Below are positions 8,222 through 17,400 of a DNA stretch of 60,807 nt, in pieces (the stretch's first letter is position 1; each line of letters opens with the position of its first letter). The stretch covers positions 1 through 60,807 of the forward strand of contig JBFWNG010000020.1 of the NCBI GenBank assembly GCA_050251195.1, in the 5' to 3' direction. A program made the translations under genes and the position numbers. The notes under the pieces are model-generated. The model saw only the letters and a list, made by a program, of their open reading frames with translations. It searched no databases and was not told the DNA's origin. This DNA comes from JBFWNG01 sp050251195 (GTDB lineage Bacteria; Bdellovibrionota_B; Oligoflexia; Oligoflexales; Oligoflexaceae).

Positions 8222-8797
8222 ATGTGCTTTTGGAAAAATATAATAGTAGCAATTTCTTTAGGTTCGTCGGCACTAGCCTTTTCCGCCGAGGAATCGTTTC
8301 CTGACGAGTCGGTCTTCCACCTGACTGGCTCTTGGCAAAATGCCGACGGGCAAAAACTTACCTTGTCTTCCCTATCGGGAAAAACACTTGTTGTTGCCAT
8401 GATCTATACGTCGTGCCAGTTTTCATGTCCCCTTATCGTCCAGGAAATGGAACGGGTGCGAATCCAGGTTAAAGATGCTCCTGCGGACGCAGTTCGGTAC
8501 GTCCTCATAAGCATGGATCCAGTTCGCGATACGCCGACCGTCCTACAGACATTTGCGAAAAAGCGAAAACTCGATCCATTGCAGTGGCTTCTGTTGACTG
8601 CCTCGACCGAAGATCAAATCAGAGAGTTCTCGACGGTGATTGGCGTCAGCTATAAGAAGGCCGGAGAGGATTTTGCCCATTCAAATCTAATTACGGTTAT
8701 TGACCGCGATGGTGTCATTAGATTTTCCAAGCCTACTCTGGGACAGCAAGTAGTCGAAACTGCTCAGGCCGTTGTTAGATCGATTAAGCCGAAGTAA
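8222..8797 (+). CDS. SCO1/SenC family copper chaperone
   Basis: A 191-residue thioredoxin-fold protein. An N-terminal hydrophobic segment (about 5-22) works as a signal or anchor. The copper site is C65-QFS-C69 plus H153 (AHSNLI), the classic CxxxC...H arrangement. Sco proteins deliver copper to, or reduce thiols in, copper enzymes in the periplasm. Here the context (nirK, nirV) suggests it metallates the nitrite reductase rather than a cytochrome oxidase; this is inference. AGGAG precedes the ATG by 9 bases. It is the last gene of the cluster. Confidence 0.9.
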   Translation: MCFWKNIIVAISLGSSALAFSAEESFPDESVFHLTGSWQNADGQKLTLSSLSGKTLVVAMIYTSCQFSCPLIVQEMERVRIQVKDAPADAVRYVLISMDPVRDTPTVLQTFAKKRKLDPLQWLLLTASTEDQIREFSTVIGVSYKKAGEDFAHSNLITVIDRDGVIRFSKPTLGQQVVETAQAVVRSIKPK

Positions 8798-9032
8798 TGC
8801 ATCTCATGCCACGGCATCATTTTGTAAAAATGCCATCTCTGGTTAAAAATTAATCAGACGACCGCTTTAGTCCAAAATGACTCGACTGTCTTGCCCTGAA
8901 GCGGCTCCCGGTTGTCCCCGAAGTAGCCATTTTTGCGGGTTCTTATCTAGCACTTTAGACCTAGTTTCCAACCACCTCGATTTTCTCTCTTTTGGCATCT
9001 CGTCCTCTTTTAAAATAACAAAAGGAAAAATC

Positions 9033-9173
9033 ATGACTAATTTCCGAACATCGGAGTCGCAAAGAATCGTTATCATGCACATTTCATCCGAAACCAAAAG
9101 CATACTCGATCCAAGTTTACTCGACAAAAAAATTTCAGATCGGCACCAAGTCCTCGTTGCAGGCAAAAGATGA
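9033..9173 (+). CDS. Small ORF heading the recombinase operon
   Basis: A 46-codon frame (MTNFRTSESQRIVIMHISSE...) with AAAGGA seven bases before the ATG and a 4-base ATGA overlap with the following gene. The tight coupling supports translation. The protein is not recognised; its size and place before a serine recombinase would suit a small regulatory or directionality factor, which is speculation. The 235 bases upstream (8798-9032) contain no other supported gene. Confidence 0.4.
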   Translation: MTNFRTSESQRIVIMHISSETKSILDPSLLDKKISDRHQVLVAGKR

Positions 9174-9496
9174 TTCCCAGAAATCCCGCGGATCTACCGA
9201 TTGTTGCTCGGGTCAAAAAGTGCTATGTTTGCGACGTTGAAAAGCCGGTCGATAATTTCGCTCGAAAGCGAAACGGATGGGATACTCGGTGTAAGGATTG
9301 TCGAAATAATTGGTTTCGCGAACGCTATAACCGTATTAGGAAGACAAAGAAGGAATCTAACCTGCTTCCCATTCAAAGGGTCATCGATGTGGGTTTGCGA
9401 GACTCAGCGATGTCAGCACTTCGTCGGAAGACTTTAGAAGCGATCATCAGCGATATAGTACTCGATGTCTTTACGGAGAATTATGGTTATGAATAA
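9170..9496 (+). CDS. CxxC zinc-ribbon protein upstream of serine recombinase
   Basis: A 108-residue basic protein. Cysteines C18-x2-C21 and C41-x2-C44 flank an aromatic and basic stretch, the pattern of a small zinc ribbon like those in phage and HNH-associated proteins. The HNH histidines are absent. The following basic helix (WFRERYNRIRKTKK) suggests nucleic acid binding. It overlaps the preceding small ORF by 4 bases and the recombinase by 14 bases, so the three appear translationally coupled. It could be an accessory or excision factor for the recombinase, but no function is established. Confidence 0.6.
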   Translation: MIPRNPADLPIVARVKKCYVCDVEKPVDNFARKRNGWDTRCKDCRNNWFRERYNRIRKTKKESNLLPIQRVIDVGLRDSAMSALRRKTLEAIISDIVLDVFTENYGYE

Positions 9497-11249
9497 ACGC
9501 GTGAGAGCATGTCAATCTACTAAGATAGGTTATGGGATAGTTAGAGTCTCTTCGGCCAAGCAGGCCGAGGTCCAACACGGTTCACTTGAACAGCAAAGAC
9601 ACATGATCGAGCGATGGGCGAAGGATCAGTCGGAAGCCAACGGACAGAAGTTTCAAATCGCAAAAGTTATTGAAGAAGACATCAGTGGAAAAGGCTCATC
9701 ACTTCATAAACGCAAAGGACTCAGGGAACTAGAACGTGCAATTGAAGCTCGCGAAATTGATTTTTTCGTTGCTGAAAAAGTCGATCGCATCGCTCGCGAC
9801 CAAATCTACAACCTTAGCCTTGTAAAAATGGCTCAGGAGTTCGGCGTCGAAGTTTACGAAATCGAATCAGGGCTGATTGATTTCCGAGATAGGGGAAGTC
9901 GGTTAGGGTTTAACATAAAAAACATGCTAGCCGAAGATTATGTCTTAGAACTGGAAGAAAAAGTTACTAAGAAAGGTCGTGAGGCACGAGTCAACAACGG
10001 CAAGGACAAGAATACGGTTCCTATTCTCGGTCTTGATCCCCATCCCAGCAAAAGCTGCGTTTATGTGCGCAACGAGGACGAGATCAAAATCGTAAAGGAC
10101 ATTTTCCGGGAGTTTCTTAAAACGAAAAGCCACAAGTCAACCATCGATTATTGCAATGCCAAAGGATACAAAACTAAGGCGCGCATGACAAAATCCAAAA
10201 TTGACCGGCAAGGAAATATAGTGCCTCCGCGTCGCATAGGCGGCGAATTCTTTTCCAAAGGGACTCTCGGAGGACTTTTGAAAAATCCCAAGTATCGAGG
10301 ATGTTCAAAATTTGAGGACACATGGAACCAGTTTCCTCAGCTACAAGATGAGAACGGAATGGTTCGGTGGGATTACGCCCACGGTGTAATCATTGATGAA
10401 ATGACCGCCGCGGGTGTGGACACGATCCTCTCTACCATGCAGCACAGGCATCCCAGAAGATCTAAATACAACGGATTTCTTTTGACCGGCATTCTGATGG
10501 CCGAGGATGGCAGCCGCTATCATGGGGATCCCGCCAAGAGTGGGGCTAATCCCTATTATTACAACAAGGCTCAGAAAAAGCGGATCCCATGTCAGGATCT
10601 CGACGAACTGGTAATAAACCGGGCTAAAGAGTATCTCGATAAGCGAGGAGTGATTGAGGACGTAATTAACAAGTATCTCAAGCACAAAAACGTGGGTGTG
10701 CCCTTCCTGGAAGAGGAAAAGGCGCGGTTTAGGAATAAACTTAGGGACCTGGGAAGAGTAATAGAGAGCTTTAGCGATACCTTGCGGCAAGCCGCTTTAG
10801 CTGGCCAGAACGTCGCAGAACTGGCGCAATCGCTGTTAGATGAACGTAAGAAGGCCGAAGGAGAGCAAATTGCTTTAAGGGCGCAATTAGAGCATCTGGA
10901 GGGCAAAACGGAGCAATTCAAACGAAATCTCCAGGGAATTAGTCTAAGGAAGTTTCTTGAGCGAGTGATGACACGGTTTGAAAAGTTGCCAGACACTCAG
11001 AAAAAGCAGGTTATTCAGGCGGTCGTCCCAAAAGCGATCGTAAGGACCGACGGGATTTTAGAAATTTACATCGATTTGGACCCGGAAAATCGTCACAAGG
11101 ATGGACCTGGCGATACGAGTCCAACCCACTCCCTCCCCATGGCCAGCGGTGCCGACAGTGTTGAGTGCAAAAGTTGGGGATTGGGTGGAGATGGTGGGAC
11201 TAACCTGACTCGAACAGGTGGCCTCTACGATGTCAACGTAGCGCTCTAA
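9483..11249 (+). CDS. Large serine recombinase (integrase family)
   Basis: A resolvase-type catalytic domain at the N terminus carries the nucleophile serine in YGIVRVSSAKQ and the conserved arginines of EKVDRIARD. A recombinase domain follows (about 190-330, KNPKYRG near its end), then a coiled coil rich in E/K/R at about 420-500. The usual zinc-ribbon cysteines are missing: LTGILMAEDGSRYHG stands where a CxxC normally occurs. The ATG at 9483 is chosen because ACGGAG lies just before it; ATGs at 9465 and 9489 are alternatives. The last codons run antisense into tRNA-Val (11192-11268), so the natural C terminus was probably changed at an integration junction. It likely integrates or excises the adjacent accessory block. 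Confidence 0.88.
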   Translation: MVMNKRVRACQSTKIGYGIVRVSSAKQAEVQHGSLEQQRHMIERWAKDQSEANGQKFQIAKVIEEDISGKGSSLHKRKGLRELERAIEAREIDFFVAEKVDRIARDQIYNLSLVKMAQEFGVEVYEIESGLIDFRDRGSRLGFNIKNMLAEDYVLELEEKVTKKGREARVNNGKDKNTVPILGLDPHPSKSCVYVRNEDEIKIVKDIFREFLKTKSHKSTIDYCNAKGYKTKARMTKSKIDRQGNIVPPRRIGGEFFSKGTLGGLLKNPKYRGCSKFEDTWNQFPQLQDENGMVRWDYAHGVIIDEMTAAGVDTILSTMQHRHPRRSKYNGFLLTGILMAEDGSRYHGDPAKSGANPYYYNKAQKKRIPCQDLDELVINRAKEYLDKRGVIEDVINKYLKHKNVGVPFLEEEKARFRNKLRDLGRVIESFSDTLRQAALAGQNVAELAQSLLDERKKAEGEQIALRAQLEHLEGKTEQFKRNLQGISLRKFLERVMTRFEKLPDTQKKQVIQAVVPKAIVRTDGILEIYIDLDPENRHKDGPGDTSPTHSLPMASGADSVECKSWGLGGDGGTNLTRTGGLYDVNVAL

Positions 11250-11268
11250 CCAACTGAGCTATAGTCCC
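11192..11268 (-). tRNA. tRNA-Val (GAC)
   Basis: Minus-strand cloverleaf. The acceptor stem GGGACTA pairs with TAGTCCC. The anticodon stem-loop is CTACG-TTGACAT-CGTAG with anticodon GAC, and the T arm contains GTTCGAGTC. The 3' CCA is encoded (11192-11194). The gene lies downstream of fusA on the same strand, and its 3' half is overlapped by the opposite-strand recombinase frame. Confidence 0.95.
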
Positions 11269-11340
11269 ATAGGAAATAGAAGCTTATCGGCGAAGGGCAA
11301 TCTAATATTTCGGGGAGAACAAGTCAATTGGATACCCCGA

Positions 11341-13410
11341 CTAGCCGGTAATTTTCTTCAGCACCGCGTCTGACACTTGCTCGTAACGCGAGAACTGCAT
11401 GGTATAAGTTGCGCGTCCCTGGGAGAGAGATCGGATCTGCGTTGAATAACCAAACAACTCCGAAAGCGGAGCCAGGGCTTCGACGACTTGAAGATGCCCC
11501 TTCATGGAAACGTTCGTGATCTGAGCGCGGCGTGAGTTGAGATCGCCCATAATGTTGGAAAGGTAATCTTCAGGCACCAATACTTCCATGGCCATGACCG
11601 GCTCGAGTAGAATGGGGCTAGCTTTGCGCACGGCTTCGCGTAGGGCGATCGACGCGGCGATCTTGAACGCGTGAGCGTCGGGTCGCTCTGGGTCGAAAAC
11701 GCCGCCTACAAGTGTGGTTTTGACGCCTATAAGCGGATATCCGGCGATCGGGCCAGCAGCCATCGACTCCGCAATTCCTTGTTTAACATTGGCAATGCAG
11801 TCGCGAGGAATTTGCGCCTCGCTCACTTTACTTACGAATTCCACTGTACCGCTCGGCGTGCATGGCTCAACTTCGATGGTCACGGAAGCAAACTGTTTTA
11901 GTTTCTCCGTCTCGCGTTCAAAAGTCTTTTCAAGCTTGCCTTTGCCTGAAATCGTCTCTCGATAAGATACTTGCGGCTTGCCGACGTTCGCAGCCACGCG
12001 GAACTCGCGCAATAAACGATCGGTGATGATTTCCAAGTGCAGCTCGCCCATCCCGCTAATAAGGGTCTGTCCCGTCTCGTTGTCGATTTTCACTTTGAAG
12101 GTTGGATCTTCCTTCTCTAGTCGTTCAAGAGACTTCACAAGTTTATCGCTATCAGCTGTGCTCTTGGGTTCGATTGCAATCGAGATAACAGGTTCAGGTG
12201 TTTCAAGGGATTCAAGGCGAATCGGATTTTTTTGATCACAAAGGGTATCGCCCGTCACAACTTCCTTTAGGCCTGCTAGCGCCGCTATGTGGCCCGCTTC
12301 AAGGCTTTGAACCTCTTGCCGTTGATTGGCCTGCATAATGAGTATCTTGGAAACGCGTTCACGTTTTCCCGTTCTGGAGTTGTAAACCGTGACGCCATTC
12401 GTGAGAACGCCGGCGTATACGCGCACAAACGCCAATTGCCCTACGAAAGGATCGGTCATTATTTTAAAGGCAAGCATCGTGAGCGGCTCGTCGACGGAAC
12501 GGCGTCTTTCGATTCTTTTTTCCTCGTCGTCGGCGCTATACCCTTGCACCAGCGGCGTATCCAGCGGCGAAGGAAGATAGTAAACGATAGCGTCAAGGAG
12601 GGGTTGAATGCCCTTGTTCTTAAAGGCGCTGCCGCAGAACACCGGAACAAGCTTGAGGGCGATGGTCGCTTTCCTTGCCGCGTTTCGCAGCTCTGTTTCC
12701 GAGATATCCTTACCTTCCAAGAATTTTTCGGTCAAAGCGTCGTCGTGTTCGCAGATGGCTTCCACCATGATGTCACGAGCTGTCTGAGCTGAGTCTATGT
12801 ATTCATCCGGAATATCGCTCGTCGTGAGTGTTTGATCAACGGCGTCGGATTGCCATATTAGAGCTTTCATCGTGATAAGATCAACGACACCCTTGAAATC
12901 ACCTTCCTTGCCAATCGGAATTTGGAACGGGATCGCGGGGGCGTTAAGGCGCTTGCGCATAGATTCGACAGACATCTCAAAATCGCCGCCTACCCTATCA
13001 AGCTTGTTGATAAAGGCGATTCTCGCGACCTTGTACTTCTCCGCCTGTCGCCAAACTGTCTCCGATTGCGGTTCCACGCCGTGAACCCCGTCAAATACCG
13101 CAATGGCTCCGTCGAGCACCCTTAGTGATCTTTCGACCTCAATTGTAAAGTCAACGTGTCCCGGTGTATCGATGATGTTAACGCAGTGGTCTTTCCAATA
13201 GCAGACAGTAGCAGCTGAAGTGATGGTGATGCCGCGTTCTTGCTCTTGAACCATCCAGTCCATCGTCGCGGTGCCTTCATGCACTTCGCCAACGCGGTGA
13301 ATTTTCCCGGTGTAATAAAGAATTCGTTCTGTGGTGGTGGTTTTGCCGGCGTCTATGTGCGCCATGATACCAATGTTACGAACGCAACTCGGATCAACAC
13401 GCTTCGACAT
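11341..13410 (-). CDS. fusA: Elongation factor G
   Basis: A 689-residue translational GTPase that drives ribosomal translocation and recycling. G motifs: AHIDAGKTT (P-loop), DTPGHVDF and NKLDRVG. EF-G domains II to V follow in full length. ATG start. It is the third gene of the rpsL-rpsG-fusA operon, 38 bases after rpsG; no tufA copy follows, as tuf is elsewhere in this window. After the stop there is only a weak hairpin (TCGGGG/CCCCGA) without a clear U-run before tRNA-Val, so read-through into the tRNA is possible. Confidence 0.98.
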   Translation of the reverse strand: MSKRVDPSCVRNIGIMAHIDAGKTTTTERILYYTGKIHRVGEVHEGTATMDWMVQEQERGITITSAATVCYWKDHCVNIIDTPGHVDFTIEVERSLRVLDGAIAVFDGVHGVEPQSETVWRQAEKYKVARIAFINKLDRVGGDFEMSVESMRKRLNAPAIPFQIPIGKEGDFKGVVDLITMKALIWQSDAVDQTLTTSDIPDEYIDSAQTARDIMVEAICEHDDALTEKFLEGKDISETELRNAARKATIALKLVPVFCGSAFKNKGIQPLLDAIVYYLPSPLDTPLVQGYSADDEEKRIERRRSVDEPLTMLAFKIMTDPFVGQLAFVRVYAGVLTNGVTVYNSRTGKRERVSKILIMQANQRQEVQSLEAGHIAALAGLKEVVTGDTLCDQKNPIRLESLETPEPVISIAIEPKSTADSDKLVKSLERLEKEDPTFKVKIDNETGQTLISGMGELHLEIITDRLLREFRVAANVGKPQVSYRETISGKGKLEKTFERETEKLKQFASVTIEVEPCTPSGTVEFVSKVSEAQIPRDCIANVKQGIAESMAAGPIAGYPLIGVKTTLVGGVFDPERPDAHAFKIAASIALREAVRKASPILLEPVMAMEVLVPEDYLSNIMGDLNSRRAQITNVSMKGHLQVVEALAPLSELFGYSTQIRSLSQGRATYTMQFSRYEQVSDAVLKKITG

Positions 13411-13448
13411 AGAATACCGGCCTTAACTCTAGAGAAGGAGACGAACGT

Positions 13449-13916
13449 CTACCATCTGTAATGTGCAAATGCCTTGTTGGCCTCTGCCATTTTATGCACG
13501 TCTTCACGACGTTTAATAGCTCCGCCTCTTTTATTAGCTGCATCGAGGATTTCAGCGGCGAGTCTTTCGCTCATGCTGCGTCCTGCTCGAGAACGAGCAA
13601 ATTCGATGATCCATTTGATAGCGAGAGCTTGACGTCGGTCAGGCCTTACTTCGATAGGTACTTGGTAGTTTGATCCACCGACTCGTCGAGATTTAACTTC
13701 GAGAAGCGGCTTGGTGTTTTCAAGGGCGTTACGGAAAGTGTCGAGGGGCTTGTTGCCTTGACCTTCGATAATGTTCATCGCGCCGTAGAAAGCTTTTTCT
13801 GCTGCCGCTTTCTTGCCTTGAAGCATCATCCCATTAACAAACTTTGTTACAACCTCTTCCTTGTATACAGGATCAGGTAAAACTGCTCTTCTTTGTGCTG
13901 TATGGCGTCGTGCCAT
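13449..13916 (-). CDS. rpsG: 30S ribosomal protein S7
   Basis: 155 residues, usual length. The N terminus MARRHTAQRR and the block GGSNYQVPIEVRPDRRQALAI-type core identify S7, which nucleates assembly of the 16S rRNA 3' domain and lines the E site. It lies between rpsL (31-base gap) and fusA. In E. coli S7 represses the str operon at the rpsL-rpsG spacer; the short spacer here leaves little room for a similar element, and none was identified. Confidence 0.98.
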   Translation of the reverse strand: MARRHTAQRRAVLPDPVYKEEVVTKFVNGMMLQGKKAAAEKAFYGAMNIIEGQGNKPLDTFRNALENTKPLLEVKSRRVGGSNYQVPIEVRPDRRQALAIKWIIEFARSRAGRSMSERLAAEILDAANKRGGAIKRREDVHKMAEANKAFAHYRW

Positions 13917-13947
13917 TATTTTCTCCCGTTCTAAAACAGAATATTAA

Positions 13948-14325
13948 TTATGCTTTCTTAGGTTTCTTAGCGCCATACTTACTGCGGCTTTTCTTTCTAT
14001 CGTTAACACCGGCGCAATCGAGCGTCCCTCTTACGATGTGGTAACGAACACCTGGTAAGTCTTTTACTTTGCCACCGCGGACCAAAACCACGCTGTGTTC
14101 TTGCAGGTTATGTCCTTCACCCATGATATAGGACGTTATTTCAACACCGTTGGTGAGACGAACCCTAGCTACTTTTCTCAAAGCCGAGTTAGGCTTCTTT
14201 GGCGTCGTGGTATAAACCCTGACACAAACCCCGCGTTTTTGGGGAGATGAGCGCAAAGCAGGCGATTTTGTTCGATTTTTTTGTAACGACCTGCCATTTT
14301 CAATAATCTGATTAATAGTCGGCAT
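13948..14325 (-). CDS. rpsL: 30S ribosomal protein S12
   Basis: 125 residues, usual length. It starts MPTINQIIENGR at the ATG 14325, which has AAGGAA seven bases upstream; a longer frame from 14367 lacks support. The decoding-site segments TTPKKPNSALRK and KDLPGVRYHIVRG are conserved, with lysines at the positions where streptomycin resistance mutations change them, so no resistance allele is apparent. First gene of rpsL-rpsG-fusA, 124 bases downstream of rpoC. Confidence 0.98.
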   Translation of the reverse strand: MPTINQIIENGRSLQKNRTKSPALRSSPQKRGVCVRVYTTTPKKPNSALRKVARVRLTNGVEITSYIMGEGHNLQEHSVVLVRGGKVKDLPGVRYHIVRGTLDCAGVNDRKKSRSKYGAKKPKKA

Positions 14326-14407
14326 ACAGTTCCTTACCAATCCTTTTAAGACGGTTATGAGTATCAATCTCTAGGCCATATTGCAAGCAGAAACCTCTGC
14401 TATTTTC

Positions 14408-14431
14408 GATCCCGTCTCTAAAAACGGGACC
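14408..14431 (-). terminator. Weak hairpin after rpoC
   Basis: On the minus strand GGTCCCGT and ACGGGATC can pair (6-8 bp) about 20 bases after the rpoC stop. The sequence after it (TCGAAAATAGC) has no U-run. It could be a partial terminator or an mRNA-end stabiliser between rpoBC and the rpsL operon. Confidence 0.3.
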
Positions 14432-14449
14432 GATTTATGGACTCGTACC

Positions 14450-17400
14450 TTACTTTACGGCCACAGCACTTTCAGTGGCTACCGGGGCATGCGGAGCGCC
14501 CGCCTCTGAGGCCACTTTCGACTCGAGGTCACGGTAGTAGGAAAGCCCTGTTCCGGCAGGAATGAGGCGTCCCATAATAACGTTCTCTTTAAGACCTCTG
14601 AGGTAGTCAACTTTGCTGTTCATAGCCGCTTCCGTGAGGACCTTCGTCGTCTCTTGGAAAGACGCGGCTGATATAAAGCTATTGGTTGACAATGACGCCT
14701 TGGTGATACCGAGCAATACAGGTTCGAAAGTTGCCTCCTGGCCCCCTTCGGCTTTTACCCGTAGGTTTTCCTCATCGAGGTCCGTCCTATCGATTTGCTC
14801 AGAAGGTAACAAGCTGGTATCGCCAGCGCTCAAGACTTTTACCTTTTTCGTCATCTGACGAACGATAACTTCGATGTGCTTGTCGTTGATTTTTACACCT
14901 TGGAGTCGGTAGACCTCTTGGATCTCGTCGACAAGATACTTCGCGAGTTCTATCTTACCCATGATCGCCAGGATATCGTGCGGGTTCGGCGATCCGTCAA
15001 GAATCATCTCGCCCTTACGAACGTAGTCACCCTCAGTAACGATGATGTGACGACCTTTTGGAATCAGGTACTCGGAGTTGTTTCCTTCTTCGTCGGTAAC
15101 AACAATCTTACGTTTGCCTTTTGTATCCGCGCCGAAGCTTACTGTACCGTCTCTTTCCGCCATGATCGCGAGGTCTTTTGGCTTTCTCGCCTCAAACAAC
15201 TCTGCAACTCGCGGCAGACCACCGGTGATGTCTTTCGTCTTTGCTACTTCCCTTGGAATCTTCGCCAGAACGTCGCCTGGGAAAATCTCCGCGTTGTCTT
15301 CTACGAAGATCGACGCACCGAACGGCAGCTGGTAACGGGCTTCCTTAGCGCCAATTTTCACCACTTGACCTTTAGCGTCTACGATCTCGATCGACGGCTT
15401 CAAGTTAGCGCCACGAGTTTCGATAACAACTTTACGAGACAAGAAGGTTACTTCGTCCACGCGCTCTTCGATAGACTTACCTTCGACAAGGTCGTTGTAT
15501 CGAATGCGACCGCCCGTTTCCGCAAGGATGGACAATGCGAACGAATCCCACTCAGACAGCGGACTACCTGCCTCGACTTCTTTACCCTCGGCTACGTTGA
15601 GGATAGCGCCGTAAAGAATCGGGTAGGTTTCGCGAACGTTGCCGGTATCTTTGTCGACAATCTTTATCGAACCGTTGCGGCTGAGAACGACGTTTTTGCC
15701 TTCTCTGTTATTTGCAATCTTAAGTTTTTCATCAAACTTTACGACACCGCTGAAGTGCGTTTCGAGAGTGTTCTTCTCAACTTTGTGGGTAACGGTACCG
15801 CCGAAGTGGAATGTACGCATCGTCAGCTGTGTACCTGGTTCACCAATTGACTGAGCAGCGATAACGCCGATCGCCTCACCAACGTTGATGAGATGTCCCG
15901 TTGCGAGGTCGCGTCCGTAGCAAAGGGCGCAAATGCCGCGTTTTGACTTACATGTCAACACCGTGCGAATCTTAACGATCTCGATGCTGGCTTTGTCAAA
16001 CGCATTCGCGACGTCTTCTGTCACGGTGCTGCCTTCCTTGCCAAGAACTTCACCAGTGCTTGGGTGATTGACGTCCTTAAGAAGCGTACGACCAAGGGTT
16101 CTGTCACCGATGGTAACCTTAACCTCGGATCCTTCTCGGTGTGGCATCATGGAGATACCGTCGCGTGATCCGCAATCGTACTCTGATACAACCGCGTCCT
16201 GGGCAACGTCGACAAGTCGACGCGTCAAGTAACCCGAACTTGCGGTCTTCAACGCGGTGTCGGCCAAACCTTTACGCGCACCGTGAGTCGAAGTAAAGTA
16301 CTCGAGAACGGTCAAACCTTCGCGGAAGTTTGCAGTAATCGGAGTCTCGATAATCTCGCCTGACGGTTTCGCCATCAAACCCCTCATACCCGCCAACTGC
16401 CTGATCTGCTGCGTCGAACCCCTTGCGCCTGAGTCCGCCATCATAAAGATAGAGTTGGAGCTCGGAACTTCTTTGGAGTCGCCCTTATGCGTTTTCTTCG
16501 TGGTTTTTGCAATGTTACGAATCATCTCTTCGGCGATTGCTTCTGTACTCTTCGCCCAGATGTCGATAACTTTATTGTATCTTTCGCCCTCGGTTAAGAG
16601 ACCTTCGGAATACTGTTCCTTAATCTTCTTAACTTCATCGTAAGCAGAATCGAGGATCGCCTTTTTGCCTTCTGGAATAACCATGTCCCCGATGGCAATG
16701 GATACGCCGGCTTTAGTTGAATAACGGTAGCCCATCGCTCTCAATGAGTCCGCGAGAAGAACCGTAGTTTTTGGTCCGCAAGTTCTGAACACGATATCCA
16801 CGATCTCTGCCAACTGCTTCTTGCCCATAGCCCTGTTGATGAAGCTAAACGGAAGTTTCTCTGGAAGAATTTCCTGGAGCAACGCGCGGCCGACGGTAGT
16901 GTCGTACATTTCGCCATTAAGTCGAAGTCTAATAGGAGCTTGAAGACCAACTTCGTTGTGGTCGTACGCAACGCGAACTTCCTCAACGGAGGAGAACGAC
17001 TTGCCGGCACCTCTTGCTTCAATGTCCTCGCGTGTCATGTAGTAGATACCAAGAACGATATCTTGCGTAGGAATGATAGCTGGAGTTCCGGACGCTGGAC
17101 CAAGAATGTTGTTGGTCGACATCATCAAGACCCGCGCTTCCATCTGCGCTTCTACCGACAACGGTACGTGAACGGCCATCTGGTCACCGTCAAAGTCCGC
17201 GTTAAATGCGAAACACACCAACGGGTGAAGCTGGATCGCCTTACCTTCGATCAGAACTGGCTCGAATGCTTGAATACCTAACCGGTGCAATGTTGGTGCA
17301 CGGTTCAACAAGATCGGATGCTCTTTGGTAACCTCTTCGAGAATGTCCCATACTTCAGGACGTTCCTTCTCTACGAGTTTCTTCGCGCTCTTGATTGTTG

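Noticed and set aside
8867..9166. Two long opposite frames in the spacer after the Sco gene
   Set aside because: Neither has a ribosome site at its first start; only the internal ATG at 9033 on the plus strand does.
14876..15850. 324-codon open frame antisense to rpoC
   Set aside because: No ribosome site, no family resemblance, and it lies entirely within the strongly conserved rpoC; typical shadow of a GC-balanced coding sequence.
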